Position numbers and translations under genes: made by a program. Below, piece by piece: positions 23,741-36,176 of a DNA stretch of 64,000 nt. Source of the stretch: Xanthostigma xanthostigma (lineage: Eukaryota; Arthropoda; Insecta; Raphidioptera; Raphidiidae). Positions within the stretch are counted from its first letter, which is position 1, and every line of letters starts with the position of its first letter. Location of the stretch: contig OY754465.1 in NCBI GenBank assembly GCA_963575645.1, positions 35,971,501-36,035,500 of the forward strand, written 5' to 3'. The notes under the pieces were generated by a model that was given only the letters and a program-made list of their open reading frames with translations, had not been told where the DNA came from and searched no databases.

Positions 23741-24483
23741 AACTACATTTTGAGGTCGGTCTCAATTTAAAGCCTATACATTTACCTATGTGCTTTTATT
23801 ACATTTGTGTCGACATAAAAACTGTATTATTTTTCTCTTTTTAATAGTGGCTTTGCGATCTGTACATTATTAACCGACTACTTTCTTAATATTTGATTTA
23901 CTAAATTAGAAAAAAAATACTCAACTTATTTCGAAGTTTTTTCACTTTGATCTAAGTTGAAAAATACCTAACTTACGACATCAACGCGTGCGCAGGCGCT
24001 GGTAAAAGCTATAGCCATAAATATTATATTTCATATGCATTTCACATTATTTTGTTTATAAGCATGCATTCACGGTGCATTCATATCTGATGATAAATAT
24101 CTGACATTAATCTTATTGTTGATGTGTGTCGCCAATTTACAATTAAAAAACACACCTTGAGTAATATCACAGAACAGTTTGTGAGTAATATGAATGAGCA
24201 CCACATATTATGTCAAACCGCGGAAAAGCCTGCAAAAAGAGTAAAAGACAGGAGTGGACTTTAAAAGAAATTCTACTGCGGTACTAAAATAGCAGAGAGT
24301 GACTCATCATAATAGAACGCGTTGCTTAATGAAGCGGTGAAGCAATTAGGCAATGTAAAGAGTTATATCCGTCCCACGTATAAGAACTGTGCCGTATATA
24401 ACTTCACAATATAATATTATTACATTGTAAAGTTAAATGTATTAGTCATTACCCAGAATGAGTGAACATTACGTAGATGTTTT
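23741..24483. other. Unassigned intergenic DNA
   Basis: No gene or clear repeat was found. Confidence 0.45.
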
Positions 24484-24884
24484 TGTTCTATCTATATCTA
24501 TATACCTACAAAATTTTGGCCGCGCTAATCTCCGAAAACACAACCGATTTTAATGAAATTTAGTAAATGTGTCTTGCTTAGGATAGTTTTTATTAAATAT
24601 TTTGTACAGGATTACGGTGTTTTCTCAAAAAAAACTGTTTTAGTAACATGCAGCGACATCTGATAGGATTTGTTTAAAGCTATTAGTTCAGAAGCGAACA
24701 AAAAATCTGTTTTTGTACCAAGTAGCAACATCTGATAGAATTAGCTCAAAGCTATTAGTTCAGAAGCAAATCCAGTAGAATTTGCTCAAAGCTATTAGTT
24801 TAGACGCCGGGCTGCAAACAAAATACATTTTTCAGACTTATGTCTATCGCACCCGGATGAACCGGGACGGACCGCTAATATATT
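24484..24884 (-). repeat. Interspersed family C, minus orientation
   Basis: Read on the minus strand it starts AGCGGTCCGTCCCGGTTCA, passes GCAGCCCGGCGTCTAAAC, and has three degenerate copies of CTGAACTAATAGCTTTGA(g/a)C with TCTATCAGATGTC. It ends in an ATTAAAATCGGTT segment and an AT-rich tail. Plus-strand copies are at 43836-44206 and 48626-49045. It is non-coding, 400 bp, and the class is unresolved. Confidence 0.75.
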
Positions 24885-27518
24885 ATAAAATTTTATTTAA
24901 TTTGAACCGTTGAAGTGGTGAATATTTTTTTTAAATTTCCGCCACTAATACCTTAAACACAGCTGTGATAACCGGGCTCTTAGTGGCCTCCCAAACCTAG
25001 TTCATATTAGTTGCTCAGCATGTCGGCACGAATTAGGTTTTACACTTTGAATGATTCAGTTGATATATTTTCTTTAAGTTGCGTTGACTCCATACAAATA
25101 GCAGCAAATTAGCTATCTTGAATTTAAAAAAAATATTCCGAAAAAGTTATTAGCCCACCGTTTACTAATTTTACAGAAAGTAAACCGCATCATGAATAAT
25201 AAATCAATCGGCCAATCGAACTATCGGATAGTAAATAAAAACTGTGTTATAGAAATAAAAGAGACCGTGTATTTTACACTGCACACTACAGAACTAAAAA
25301 TGGTATAATTGTAAAATAAAAAACAAAAAAAATTACGGTACCGACCGCCACCTTAGCTTAATGTTCTACATTTTTTTTATAGTATATGGTATACGTACAT
25401 TGCAACGCGTTCGTTACGTTTCCGATCTCATAAATCAATTTTCCCTACCGTACCAAAAGATAATGACATCGACCGATTTTGTGTCGGTTCATGCGCGCTT
25501 TAACTCGATCAACCGATTAAATACGCGCTCCTAATCAATTGGCAATTATGGATTGACTTGGTTATGAATTTTTATATGAAATACCTGTTTCAAACCAACA
25601 CTGTTCTTTTACATTTTGAATACGATGTTTACGGCAAACATACTAAATTGTCAGTAAATGTCTTATTCACTATGACCTTTCACATTTCGTTATATATAGT
25701 ACATTTAAAATTAATTTCACCAACATGACACGAGGTGACGACATGTTAATATTCCTCTGTTTCACAAAATGGTCTGACCTAAAAGGAATAACCTTTTGAA
25801 ATATTGAAAACGAGACATTCAATAATATGATAAGCCCGATTTTTTTTATTCAGATTTATTCATTTCATCTATAAGTACCTGGGTGACCGAGCTTTGCTAT
25901 CAATTAGTATCAACACGGTATAAGGCAGCATTAATTATATTCATATTATTAATCCTTTAACTTCTTGGTAATATAATTTATGTTCTATTTCTCCTATCTT
26001 CTACATATAATAATTATAATTCGAATCTATGATATTGCATCTTTCGCTTCAAATTTAGGTTAAAAATTTATTTATTAAAGTTACTCACCTATAACAATAA
26101 TTGTTTTTAACTTTCTTTCAAATACGTATTTATTTTAAGTCTCACTTGGATAGTAATTAATTGAAAACGATTGTTTCATTGTTTGTATAAAATTCCAAAA
26201 CCTACTTACAATATTTAAGTATTTTCATACGTCAAAAAATTGATTTTTATAATGATAAAATTTGTAAGAAAACGATTTTTTCGAGAGATGAGACCTAGCT
26301 AAAACGATTTTTTGCCCCCCAAAATCCCTTTTCAGTAAATTTCATCCAAATCGTTAGGGCCGTTTTCGAGAAAATATTTAGGGACATAGGTAGATACATA
26401 TAGGTACATAGATAGATACAAGATTAGCTCGTTTAATAATGTAGGGGATGATATATATTTTTTACATTTTTGAAAATTTGATTCTACTGTTTGATAAACA
26501 ATTAACATTAAAATCCAATGCATGAATGTTATCATGAAATCACGGAATACTTTGGTATATGAAAACATCGTATATTAAAACAGTTAAAAAAGAAAATAAA
26601 ACACCAAACTACTAATAATAACTGGTTAGGTTTATTGTGGTTATTTTTCATAAACAGTCCATGAATGCAATACAAATTTGGAGGTCATATTTGATAAAAT
26701 CAATTTACCCGCGTTTAGAATCTTCAAATTCGACTGTATTTACGGTGGTATTATCATCTACTGTCTGATAAAAGGGTAGATAATATAAAGCGTTTTGTGC
26801 CAGAAACCACAATTCAAATCCCACCTCTCTGAGTTGTTTTGTTTCTTAGATAACTACGATTCTTTAAAATAATAACCCTGCAATAGTCAATTTCTACAAA
26901 AGCAGCTGAATAACTCGAAAAGGGTCCATTTCAAACGTCCTACATGTAATATTCAAACTGAAACTAAAACTAATCAAGAAAGTCAAAAATTCTAAAATAG
27001 GTTCGTTTGAAATAAGAATGTCAGGCTGCTCTTAGACTGTATGGCACAAGTATTTTACAATTAGCATCGCCTTGGAATCAATCCTGCCGGCGTCGTTCAT
27101 CATATTATTAACTAAAGTTTTGTTTCTTCGATACTCTGACGATTCACTGTGTAAAAGAAAAAATGCATTTTTTAAGTAGGAGTAGTGATCATTGTGCATA
27201 ACATACAGTGGCATTAACGAGTATTTGAACCACATTAATTCAGCTTTGAATAAACGAAAATTGTGAAATCAGTTTTGTTTTGTTCCGCCCACACAACATG
27301 AAACTGCAATAATAAATCGCTGTTTGCCATCAAGTGCATATTTTATTTATAGTTAGGGACAGAACAATAAAAGTATGTTAGTTTAATTATTAAAATCAAG
27401 AAAATAGCTCGATGATAACCGACAGCCGACAACGATAATTTGCGTTCATAATGTTATTGATCTTGAAATCCACAGGGAATAATTGACTGTATAATGTGTG
27501 GTATGATGATAATGGATG
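24885..27518. other. Unassigned intergenic DNA with one SINE-like remnant
   Basis: It holds the deleted SINE-like copy at 25272-25363. A non-LTR-like 3' tail (TCATCCAAATCGTTAGGGCCG, then AGATACATA repeats) lies at about 26320-26425. The minus frames at 26332-26568 and 27032-27235 have no recognisable family. Confidence 0.45.
25272..25363 (-). repeat. Deleted copy of the SINE-like element
   Basis: The flanks match 17500-17646 (AAAATGGTATAATTGT and ACCGCCACCTTAGCTT), but the B-box-bearing core between two CCGCC sequences is missing. This is what a deletion between short direct repeats would leave. Confidence 0.55.
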
Positions 27519-27526
27519 GATTAGAC

Positions 27527-27797
27527 CAGTCCTGGGCAAATGGCGGCCCGCGGGCCGGACTCGGCCCGCAGCGCAATTTTATCCGGCCCGCGAAGCATTT
27601 TAGGAAATTTTAGAAAATAGTAGCGGAAATAAAATGCAGGGACCTTTTTTTTTGCTCTCCACATGCGGAAATAGAATGTGAGGGTCTTTTTTTCCGCAAA
27701 TTTTTGGCCCGCGGTGAAATTTTCGTCAGCCATCCGGCCCGCGGTCAAATTTTCATCAGCTATGTGGCCCGCCGATCAAAAGATTTGCTCGCCCCTG
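27527..27797. mobile_element. hAT-type non-autonomous element, 8-bp duplication
   Basis: It begins CAGTCCTGGGCAAATGG and ends with the imperfect complement, ATTTGCTCGCCCCTG. The flanks are GATTAGAC (27519-27526) and GATTAAAC (27798-27805), one mismatch in eight. The body carries repeated GGCCCGCGG(g/t) blocks seen in hAT-derived 'GGCCCGC' elements of many animals. The minus frame at 27521-27748 is a by-product. Confidence 0.8.
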
Positions 27798-27965
27798 GAT
27801 TAAACTATAGAATTATAAGTATAAGTTGCCGAGGAAGTAACAATTAGCAACAAAACGTTCAACACAATTAAGTGTTAATTTGGTCCAAATCGTTGCTCTA
27901 TGACAACATTACTGATTATTCCAGATTTTCTTTTGAGTTGAAATTGTAACAAACGAACAGCAAAT

Positions 27966-28412
27966 TTGAAGCTATTCCTAATATTGGAACACCAATCGCC
28001 ATTGACCGAGAGAAAAAATGAAGAACGACACAGCACTTTTTATCCAACTACGGCAAAGTCAAGAAGAGTAATGCTTGAAATTTTTAATGTTAATACAGTC
28101 CATGCATTTTGGGTAGCTAGTGATTTTTTTTTATTAGTAGGAAGGTTGACTATGTATCTTCAGATATTACAATGTATCGTAGACATTTTGTCCTCAAATA
28201 TTGACAATAAATTGTTTTTAACTTCTGACAAATTTATTATATGGAAATATGAAATTATATATCTAAATAGCCACGGCAACAATGACGTAACTACATGGTT
28301 CCTCGGCCTCAGGGAAACCGCGGCAGCTAACAATAAATGGATGCACAGCGTACTACTCGACAAAGTATTTATTAATTTCAAATTTTTCAAAATCAGTTTT
28401 GTTTTATGTTAA
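27966..28412 (+). CDS. Longest open frame in the window, unassigned
   Basis: The frame is open for 148 codons in sequence of roughly one-third GC, beginning at a TTG. The first ATG is at 28071, leaving 113 residues. Translation has a hydrophobic part (AFWVASDFFLLVGRL, about residues 46-60 of the open frame), an acidic middle and a Trp/Leu-rich later part (DVTTWFLGLRE, then NNKWMHSVLLDK). I know no family that matches. A frame of this length is near the limit of what chance would give here. It could be a decayed element or an exon of a fast-evolving gene. The minus frame 28160-28390 is its shadow. Confidence 0.2.
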   Translation: MKLFLILEHQSPLTERKNEERHSTFYPTTAKSRRVMLEIFNVNTVHAFWVASDFFLLVGRLTMYLQILQCIVDILSSNIDNKLFLTSDKFIIWKYEIIYLNSHGNNDVTTWFLGLRETAAANNKWMHSVLLDKVFINFKFFKISFVLC

Positions 28413-28640
28413 CATTTTTCAAATTGCTTCCTTATTGACAAAATTTTCCTTCCAATCTGCCACTGCATGGTAACATTGGTTTTCCGCAACTTCTGTGATT
28501 AAGCATTTAATTTTTTTTATTTCCAGGTCTGTGGACATTAAGTTTTTATAATTAATATGGTCCGTAATTATTATAATATATTTATTTCTACAACAAAACG
28601 AAAACGGTCAGGATGGCATTTGTTAAAACTATTGTTTTTA

Positions 28641-28809
28641 ACTTCCCGCTTTAAAAAAAATAAAAAAAATTTTTTTTTTTTTTTTCAAAAATCGGGAAGT
28701 TATTGGTTTCACCCCGATTTTCGAAAATCGAGTTTTCGCCAGATCTCGACGTTTTGAGGTCCTAGGAAGCTATTAAAACTATTTTGGCGATGATGTCCGT
28801 AGGGCTGTA

Positions 28810-28859
<50 letters not shown>

Positions 28860-30090
28860 AACCTTTTATATCTTTTGAACGGAGTGTCCGACTGAAACGC
28901 GGTTTGCGGCATCTGACGTGATCTTGGTGAACTTAGACTTCCTGAAAATTTGAAACGATTCGGCCCAAAAAAATTTGAGAAATCTTAAAAAAACAAGTTT
29001 CAAAAATTTTTAAAAATTTGTTTTTGTAAAATATTTTCTAAACTACTAAACCGAATAATTCCAAAATCTAATCAGCTCTTCTCCTTAACAAACTGCGTCG
29101 ATTTCCGCAAACCGCATCAAAATCGGTTCATTTGTTCACGAGATACCGTGAACGAAAAAATCGTAAAAAAGTGTTTTTTTAAAATGATTCTTAAAATTGT
29201 TATCAGATCGATTTTTTTGTAATAAATTACTTTCTTAGGCTAAAAAAACTGCGTCGATCGCCGCAAACCAGATCAAAATTGGTTCATTTGTTCATGAGAT
29301 AACGTGAACGAAAAATTAGGAGAAAAGTAATTTTTTATAATTACTCGTAAAATTCTTATCAAATCGATTTTTTTGTAATAATTTACTTTCTTAGGTTAAA
29401 AAAACTGCGTCGATCGCCGCAAACCAGATCAAAATTGGTTCATTTGTTCATGAGATAACGTGAACGAAAAATTAGGAAAAAAGTAATTTTTTATAATTAG
29501 TAATTACTCGTAAAATTCTTATCAAATCGATTTTTTTGTAATAATTTACTTTTTTAAGTTAAAAAAACTGCGTCGATCGCCGCAAACCAGATCAAAATTG
29601 GTTCATTTGTTCATGAGATAACGTGAACGAAAAATTAGGAAAAAAGTAATTTTTTATAATTACTCGTAAAATTCTTATCAAATCGATTTTTTTGTAATAA
29701 TTTACTTTTTTAAGTTAAAAAAACTGCGTCGATCGCCGCAAACCAGATCAAAATTGGTTCATTTGTTCATGAGATATCGTGAACGAAAAATTTGTAAAAA
29801 AGTGTTTTTTTTAAATTGCTCGTAAAATTCCTATGAGATCGATTTTTCTGTAATAAATTACTTTTTAAGGATAAAAAATTGAGTCGACTGCCGCAAATCG
29901 CATCAAAATCGGTTCATTTGTTCATGAGATATAGTGAACGAAAATTTCGTAACAAATTGTTTTTTTTTTGAGCTCGAAGAGCTAAAAAATAAACTTCTTG
30001 CCATATTTTATATATTTTTGAGCGTTTTGAACTCGAAAATAGCGGGAAGTTACAGGGATGGCCTGCAGGGTCAAACTTCTTTTCAAATTT
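28641..30090 (+). repeat. Dispersed repeat family A, expanded copy with 6 monomers
   Basis: It has the same start (AACTTCCCGCTTTAAAA) and end (GCGGGAAGTTACAGGGATGG) as the copy at 11549, but six TTCATTTGTTCA-bearing monomers at about 29127, 29282, 29438, 29602, 29759 and 29912. Monomers 2-5 share GCGTCGATCGCCGCAAACCA and look like an expansion of one unit. A (TG)n tract lies at 28812-28846. All reading frames across it follow the repeat and are not genes. Confidence 0.85.
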
Positions 30091-30770
30091 TTTTTTTATT
30101 TGCAATTAAAATGTTGTTTCGTACTGTATTTGTAAAAATATGTATAATACCTCATATTAAAGGTGCTTACATAAACAATAAACATAACACCGTTTTATTT
30201 TCAGTAATTTTGCTTGTCCATTGTACCGCAATCTACATCATTTTCGAATTGAATATGACCTTTAAATGATCCCTGCGGCCTTTTTGACTAGTCGCCATTA
30301 TTATTGTTGATTTCGTGGGTAAACTTACTAAACTTATTAATTATTTGTGAAATTCAAAAGCGTGATACTAGATTTGGAAACAGACGTTTAGACTTGACTT
30401 AAACTTGATTGCAAGCGACTTTATTTATTTGTAATGATTGTTTTTTTATACTTTTTCCACAGTTGCCAAATTCTAATCATTGAAACACAAACTGACTTTA
30501 GAATAATACTTTATACCTACATACTTGACCCTGAAAATGCTGGTGCAAAAATGTAAAACTAATAGGGTATATGCACAATTTTTGAAAATATTTAAAATCA
30601 ATTATTGTCATATTAAAAGTTATCAAAAACATGAAATCATTCGTTAAAGCATTCTTATTGAATTAAAAAATAAATATTCTTTTTGAGCAAGATATTTTGA
30701 TTATTCAAACGCGCCGTTTGGCGCGGGATTTTTGTGACGTCATACACCATGTCAACAATTTTGTTTAAAT
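30091..30770. other. Unassigned AT-rich stretch
   Basis: No gene was seen. A short inverted motif, GCGCCGTTTGGCGC, lies at about 30711-30724. Confidence 0.45.
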
Positions 30771-31283
30771 AAAGGACCCCGCACGGAACATACGGGAATC
30801 GCCCCTCGGTTAAAATCTTCCATACTCGGGGATATTATCCAAAAATCGACGCTGATCAAAAGTCTCCATGGGCACGAAGTCCGGAAATGCGATCCCGGGG
30901 AGTTATTATTATTTTGATTGCAATAAAAGTATACTTTTATTGCAATAAAAATAGGGAAAATGAGCAAATGCACCCGTCTCCTTGTGATATTCTATTATAG
31001 AAATATCTACATCACATAGATATATCATATATGCACATATATATGATATATGTCTATAATAGAATATCACAAGGAGACGGGTGCATTTGCTCATTTTCCC
31101 TATTTTGATTGCGATAAAAGTATACTTTTATTGCAATCAAAATAATAATAACTCCCCGGGATCGCATTTCCGGACTTCGTGCCCATGGAGACTTTTGATC
31201 AGCGTCGATTTTTGGATAATATCCCCGAGTATGGAAGATTTTAACCGAGGGCCGATTCCCATATGTTCCGTGCGGGGTCCTTT
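30771..31283. repeat. 513-bp near-perfect palindrome
   Basis: The two halves read as reverse complements from AAAGGACCCCGCACGGAACA to its counterpart TGTTCCGTGCGGGGTCCTTT, meeting near 31030 with almost no spacer. Only scattered differences are seen (for example ATACGGGAATCGCCCC against ATATGGGAATCGGCCC, plus some AT changes at the centre). A smaller palindrome with AAAGTATACTTTTATTGCAA sits in each arm. Frames in the two arms (30752-30973 minus and 31081-31290 plus) encode almost the same peptide only because of the symmetry. No target duplication was found. Confidence 0.9.
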
Positions 31284-33577
31284 GTATTAAAAAAGAGACA
31301 ATTATTCTATGGCAATTGGCAACCATACCAATGGTTATGTTTACATAGTTTTTGACGTCACACTACGGTCTAATCAATAGAATTGCGTTTCGATATTTTA
31401 TATTTCGCGCGTATTTATTGCATTTTTGTTTTAATATTTATTATTTAGCAAAAATTTAAAAAGAAAAAACTATTTAGAGTTTAATCAATTGCAATAAAGA
31501 TTACAAAAAATAATATTTGAACTAAATGTAAGATACATGCATAGCTATATCCAATTGTTAATCTAATTTTTAATAGATTCATAAACAATTTGAATATAAA
31601 ATACCGTTACGTTTATAAACAAGGAATATTTAAACATATATTTTGACAATGATTACGTAGGTGCAGAACCCAAAAAACCAGTCAACGTTCCCCAACCTTG
31701 AACACCATAAGGTGTGGCAATCTAGCAAATGAACAGTGGACATCTGACACAATATAGGTATAAGACAAAAGGTAAGGAATATTAATTAATTGAAAAATAC
31801 AAAACAAAGAGTACACCTCAATTATCAGATATATTTATAACCGTTACAAATTATAATATTATTGACAACAGTAAATTATGGATGTGTTTATTATTTTCAC
31901 AGCAATAAGTAATAATATATCTGTTTCAATACTATAAAAATCAAGTTAATAAAATTTAAATTTTGAAATTATTTTATTTATGGTTATTTAAAATTAATTT
32001 TCAAATACAGTATTTCAATAATAATAATTATTATCATTCTCATTATATTAAAACTGGACAGTGGAGTACCAAATGACTAATTACATATAGTTGAATGAAG
32101 TGTAGCTTACAGATGCACTAAACAGCTGTGGTCATCAGCGTCACTTAGTTGCCAAATAAGTAATACGTTCTGTTTTCCCAATAACTGACTTAAGTTTACC
32201 ACTCTTTTATTTTTATCAACCGACTTCAAAAAAAGGAGGTTATTATGTCCGGCACTTATATTTTATTTTTTTATGTATGTTCAGCCATAACTTTTCGAAT
32301 GCTTAAACGGTTTGAAAAATTTCGACGCCATTTTGTTTAGAATGTTTCCGGATTGGTACCATAATTTTTTTATAAAAATCGGTACAGTCGTTTTTAACTG
32401 CCATCAAAAAAGAATATTTTTTAAATATATTTTACCTTATACCTCTAGCATTAATTGTGAATCGATTTTGATGATTTTTTTCTAATAGAGCATCTACATA
32501 TTATTGCGAGCCGCAAAAAAGTAAAAAAATAAAAAAACTTTTAATTGAATCTTCTTCAAAAAAGTCACTAAAGCGCAAAAATTTTTGACGTTCACGTCAA
32601 TGGATGCGGATTAGAAATATTATTATTTTTATTAAGAAAGTCCTAATTTTCATTACACCTTCATAATCCAGGATTGGTAAAGAGTATTGAAAGAACAGTA
32701 ACATTGCAGCTTTTTCAGGACTAATTCTCATAAGCTATGTATTTAAAGAGAGCTTGTGCACGCATCCAGTGCCCGCCCCGCCTCCAATAATCTTATGTCA
32801 TGACTTAAATTGCATCTGCATTCGCAAAAGTTCCGCAACAACAGTTGCGGATGTGGATGCAGATGTCAAAAATTATGTGAATGCACCGCGGTGGTGAATA
32901 TTGACATCTGCAACATTCTTAAATTAAAACATAATAGCATTGCGGCTCCCTAACTAAAGCTTGACGGCTCCCTAGGCGACCACGGTTCGTGCATTGAGGA
33001 GCACTGATTTAGACGATTACAATTATTATTCAACTAGCAAAGCAGGAAAAGAAAACGTCAAACGATGGTGTTTATATAATAGATTAAGATCAAGAAGATT
33101 GATATTGATCAAATTGACGATGACAAAATGATAAATGGATGACATAATGATCGAAGAGTGCCTTGAACTCACTTGTCACTATACACATCTATATTAGCAT
33201 AATTTATTATCGATGCACTTACTTTAAATTATACCTATCAAGTCAGATGTTATGTCTTAATAGGGTCGTGCGTACTGTGTAACAAATTTTGCGCCTTGGG
33301 CGCACTATAGTTACCTTTCATTCATGTTGGGTTTGGTTTGTCGCAGTCATTCTTAAATAAAGCTTGGTATATCAGTTGCATCGTATGATCCCAAATCCGT
33401 TTATATTATATCTGTTCTACCCAGCTTCGCCCGAATGAAGCTTAAAATGTCAGAGGTTCGCTCATTGCTCATTCTAAATATCGACAGTGTTTCGGAAAAC
33501 CCACTCTTTCGTCGTAAGAAGACTATTTTTCCCTAGTATCACGATTTCAGTATCAGTCATGTCATATTTCGAGTTCA
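31284..33577. other. Intergenic DNA with RTE-like remnant
   Basis: At 32218-32420 the sequence CAACCGACTTCAAAAAAAGG and what follows is the reverse-oriented type of the tail seen at 7500-7550. The remainder is AT-rich and unassigned. No gene was seen. Confidence 0.45.
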
Positions 33578-33581
33578 TTAA

Positions 33582-34000
33582 GAGTATTCGTCCCTGCAAA
33601 TACCCCCTGCACCCTTCATCTCAAATCTTTTCCCCTCGCCTAAAAACGGTTCGCGCTCTCCCGACGCTATTTTTAAAGCTAGAGGGTTCTGGTAAACGCC
33701 AAATGAAAGACAAAGAATCAGACTACAGATCCTTCAGGCGAATTTTTTCAAAAACAGTTTCACCTACGTGTGAAATATTACGTAACTTATTATTTTTTTC
33801 AAAAGGTTGTAAGTTTTTTCAGGAATTTTTTTCAAAAAATTCGCCTGAAGGATATGTTGTCTGATTCTTTGTCTTTCATTTGGCGTTTACCAGAACCCTC
33901 TAGCTTTAAAAATAGCGTCGGCAGAGCGCGAACCGTTTTTAGGCGAGGGGAAAAGATTTGAGATGAAGGGTGCAGGGGGTATTTGCAGGGACGAATACTC
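33582..34000. mobile_element. TTAA-flanked 419-bp MITE, copy 1
   Basis: The ends GAGTATTCGTCCCTGCAAAT and ATTTGCAGGGACGAATACTC are exact inverted copies. The arms run about 180 bp, including GACGCTATTTTTAAAGCTAG. TTAA lies on both sides (33578-33581 and 34001-34004). A second copy of the same length is at 41770-42188. The long frame at 33487-33864 is created by the repeat and is not a gene. Confidence 0.9.
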
Positions 34001-34004
34001 TTAA

Positions 34005-34645
34005 TCAGGCAGTTTCGGATAAAGTCTGTTTTTCCATTCTAATATTTCATTACTTAGGTGGCTCCTTTTACAAAAATACTTAGGTCTGAATGCGTTTATC
34101 CTAAGAGGAAAATGTTTAAATTTTTTATCTTTTCTTTAATAGATGCATGCCACTTTATACGCATTCTCAAAAAAAGTGTTTACAGTGCTGCTCTCGCTGT
34201 CACTACCATGAAACAACCTAAATCTAGCAAAGCCTGTATCATGTAAATATTAACCTCTTTCTTTATTCTTATTGAATAAGTACTACTGGACACAATGCCA
34301 ACTTTCGATTTCTTCACAATATATCGAACGTGATTTGTAAGAATAATGAAATACATCATAGATTTGACATAACATTGATTACAGAAGCAAGGACGTTACT
34401 TCAATAATGCTATTAACCTAATTCAAAACGAGAAATATTTAAATATTCAGAAGATGGTGAACCGACTGCCTCAAAGAAATTATGTTTTTGTAAAGTTGTA
34501 CTGACAATTTAATACACTGAAAATTAGTTGCTGCTATTTTCTTCATTTCCCGTGGGGGTCAAACTTAATATGAAAGATACGTAATAAAGTAACCAATATC
34601 GGAAACAAGACCATATACAGGCCACTATAAAATATATATACATTA
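34005..34645. other. Unassigned intergenic DNA
   Basis: The plus frame at 34058-34246 begins with GTG and has no recognised family. Nothing else was seen. Confidence 0.4.
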
Positions 34646-34877
34646 TACACGGTGTCTCAACGAAAAATTGTACCCCCATAAAACTCGGCAAAATAAGCGT
34701 TTTGACAAAAATCCAAAAAACACGTCGATTTTTATGTCAAAGGTGACCAATTTTTATGCAAAAATCATTTCTACAACTCTAGCCCTGTGCGGGGGGTAGT
34801 AGCCTCCCCCCTCAAATTTTTTAATGGAACGGGGGGTCAAATGATCCATAATTTGGAAGATTTTTTTTTATTACTTA

Positions 34878-35018
34878 CTGCTCTATTATATTTATTTTAG
34901 ATTCTAGTTTTTAATTTTTGTAACTATTTGTCATTTCTTATTGTATGGCTTTGCGGCTTTTACCTAAATTTAATAATAATAATAATAATTTAATAATAAT
35001 AATAATAATAATAATAAC
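34878..35018 (+). mobile_element. Retroposon 3' tail inserted in the transposon's left TIR
   Basis: The uninterrupted right TIR, reversed, reads TTATTACTTACACAACCGTA. In the left TIR the same site reads TTATTACTTAC, then about 140 bp of AT-rich sequence ending in (AAT)n, then AACCGCA. This nested piece has the appearance of a 5'-truncated non-LTR 3' end. The target duplication is unclear. Confidence 0.7.
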
Positions 35019-35258
35019 CGCATTTGGTTTTTTCAATTCGATCGATTTGTTATCGCGAAATTGATTCTTGAATTTTCGAAGTTAAAAAACTAATAAAAGC
35101 ACAAAAAGGTTTAACATGTTTAAACTATCGAATGTATTAGAATGGAAAAGTAAGAAAATCAAGTAAACTAATAAGAATGAAAAGTAAGAATATCAGAATA
35201 AATGTCACAATAAACTCATTCGCTACAGTATAAAATCGTGTTTGTTTGCTAAATCAAA

Positions 35259-36176
35259 ATGGTTTATTCCAAAGAAGAAAGAATTGAAATAGTTGCAATT
35301 TATTTTCGTAATAATTATTGTGCCAATGACGCGGCAAGAGTTTTTAATCACAACCATCCAAATAAAAATGGAAATTACCAATATGTACAACAGTTAATTG
35401 ACAAGTTTCAAACTACGGGTTCTATCAACAACATCAAACGTGAAGTAAATCGTCTAGTTCGAAATGAAGCTATTGAAGTTGCAGTTTTGGGAATTCTAAA
35501 GGCACAAAAACAAAATGACACTAGTTCAAGAGTTGAACGAAGATGATCCGGATCAAAGGCCGGCAGTTTTGCGAACTTTTTAGCGAACAACTGATTAATA
35601 ACCCAAAACTTTACAATATCTGCTTTTCGGACGAGTGCACCTTTATGTTATTGGGGTGATAGCAATCCACATTGGTTTAGGGAAGCTCATAAACAACACC
35701 CTCAAAAGCTCAATGTATGCAGGCCCGGAATTTTGGGAGACCATATTGTTGGACCACTTTTCATTGATGGCAATCTGAATGGAGCAACTTATTGGGAATT
35801 ATTAGAAAATAACATTAACCGAATGATTTTAGAAAACGACAAAAACTTTTTAGAGGATCAGATAGCTTTTCAACAAGATGGTGCACCCCCACATTATGCT
35901 GTTTAGGTTCGAGAGTTTTTTAATGAGCGTTTTCACGGACGATTAGATTCCCAGATTTCAACCTCCTAGATTTCTTTTTCTGAGGTCATCTGAAATCAAC
36001 CGTTTACGTCACTCAACCCGAAAATACACAAGAACTCCGACAAAGAATTATCACTGAATGCCGGTTAATAACTTCTGTGGTCTTGAGACAGATCTGGATT
36101 TGAATCCAGAATGCATTATTGTAGGTATGCAATTGGTGGAGATTATTTCGAGCAATACATTCGATAGTTTAAACCT
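35259..36176 (+). pseudogene. Transposase with DUF4817-like HTH and DDE domain, broken
   Basis: The frame opens MVYSKEERIEIVAIYF and continues AARVFNHNHP to LIDKFQTTGS, the N-terminal helix-turn-helix block (DUF4817 type) of insect IS630/mariner-like transposases. After residue 95 a frameshift leads to DPDQRPAVLRTF and stop codons. The catalytic core then reads YWGDSNPHWFREAH, HPQKLNV, GILGDHIVGPLFIDG and FQQDGAPPHYA (the second acidic-residue block). A stop and a deletion follow, then LLDFFF, GHLKSTVYVTQPENTQELRQ and a decayed C-terminus. The deletion removes the usual PPRSPDLTP segment. Several stops and shifts make it certainly inactive. Confidence 0.85.

Noticed and set aside
26795-26835. 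Second polymerase III B-box-like sequence (ATTCAAATCCCACC)
   Set aside because: The match is partial, with no A box at the right distance and no second copy in the window.
30752-31326. Reading frames in both arms of the 513-bp palindrome giving near-identical peptides
   Set aside because: The likeness is a direct result of the symmetry. The frames start and stop at arbitrary points and match no family.
33487-33961. 125-codon frame and an overlapping 63-codon frame
   Set aside because: They run through the arms of a TTAA-flanked MITE that also occurs at 41770-42188 with a similar by-product frame.
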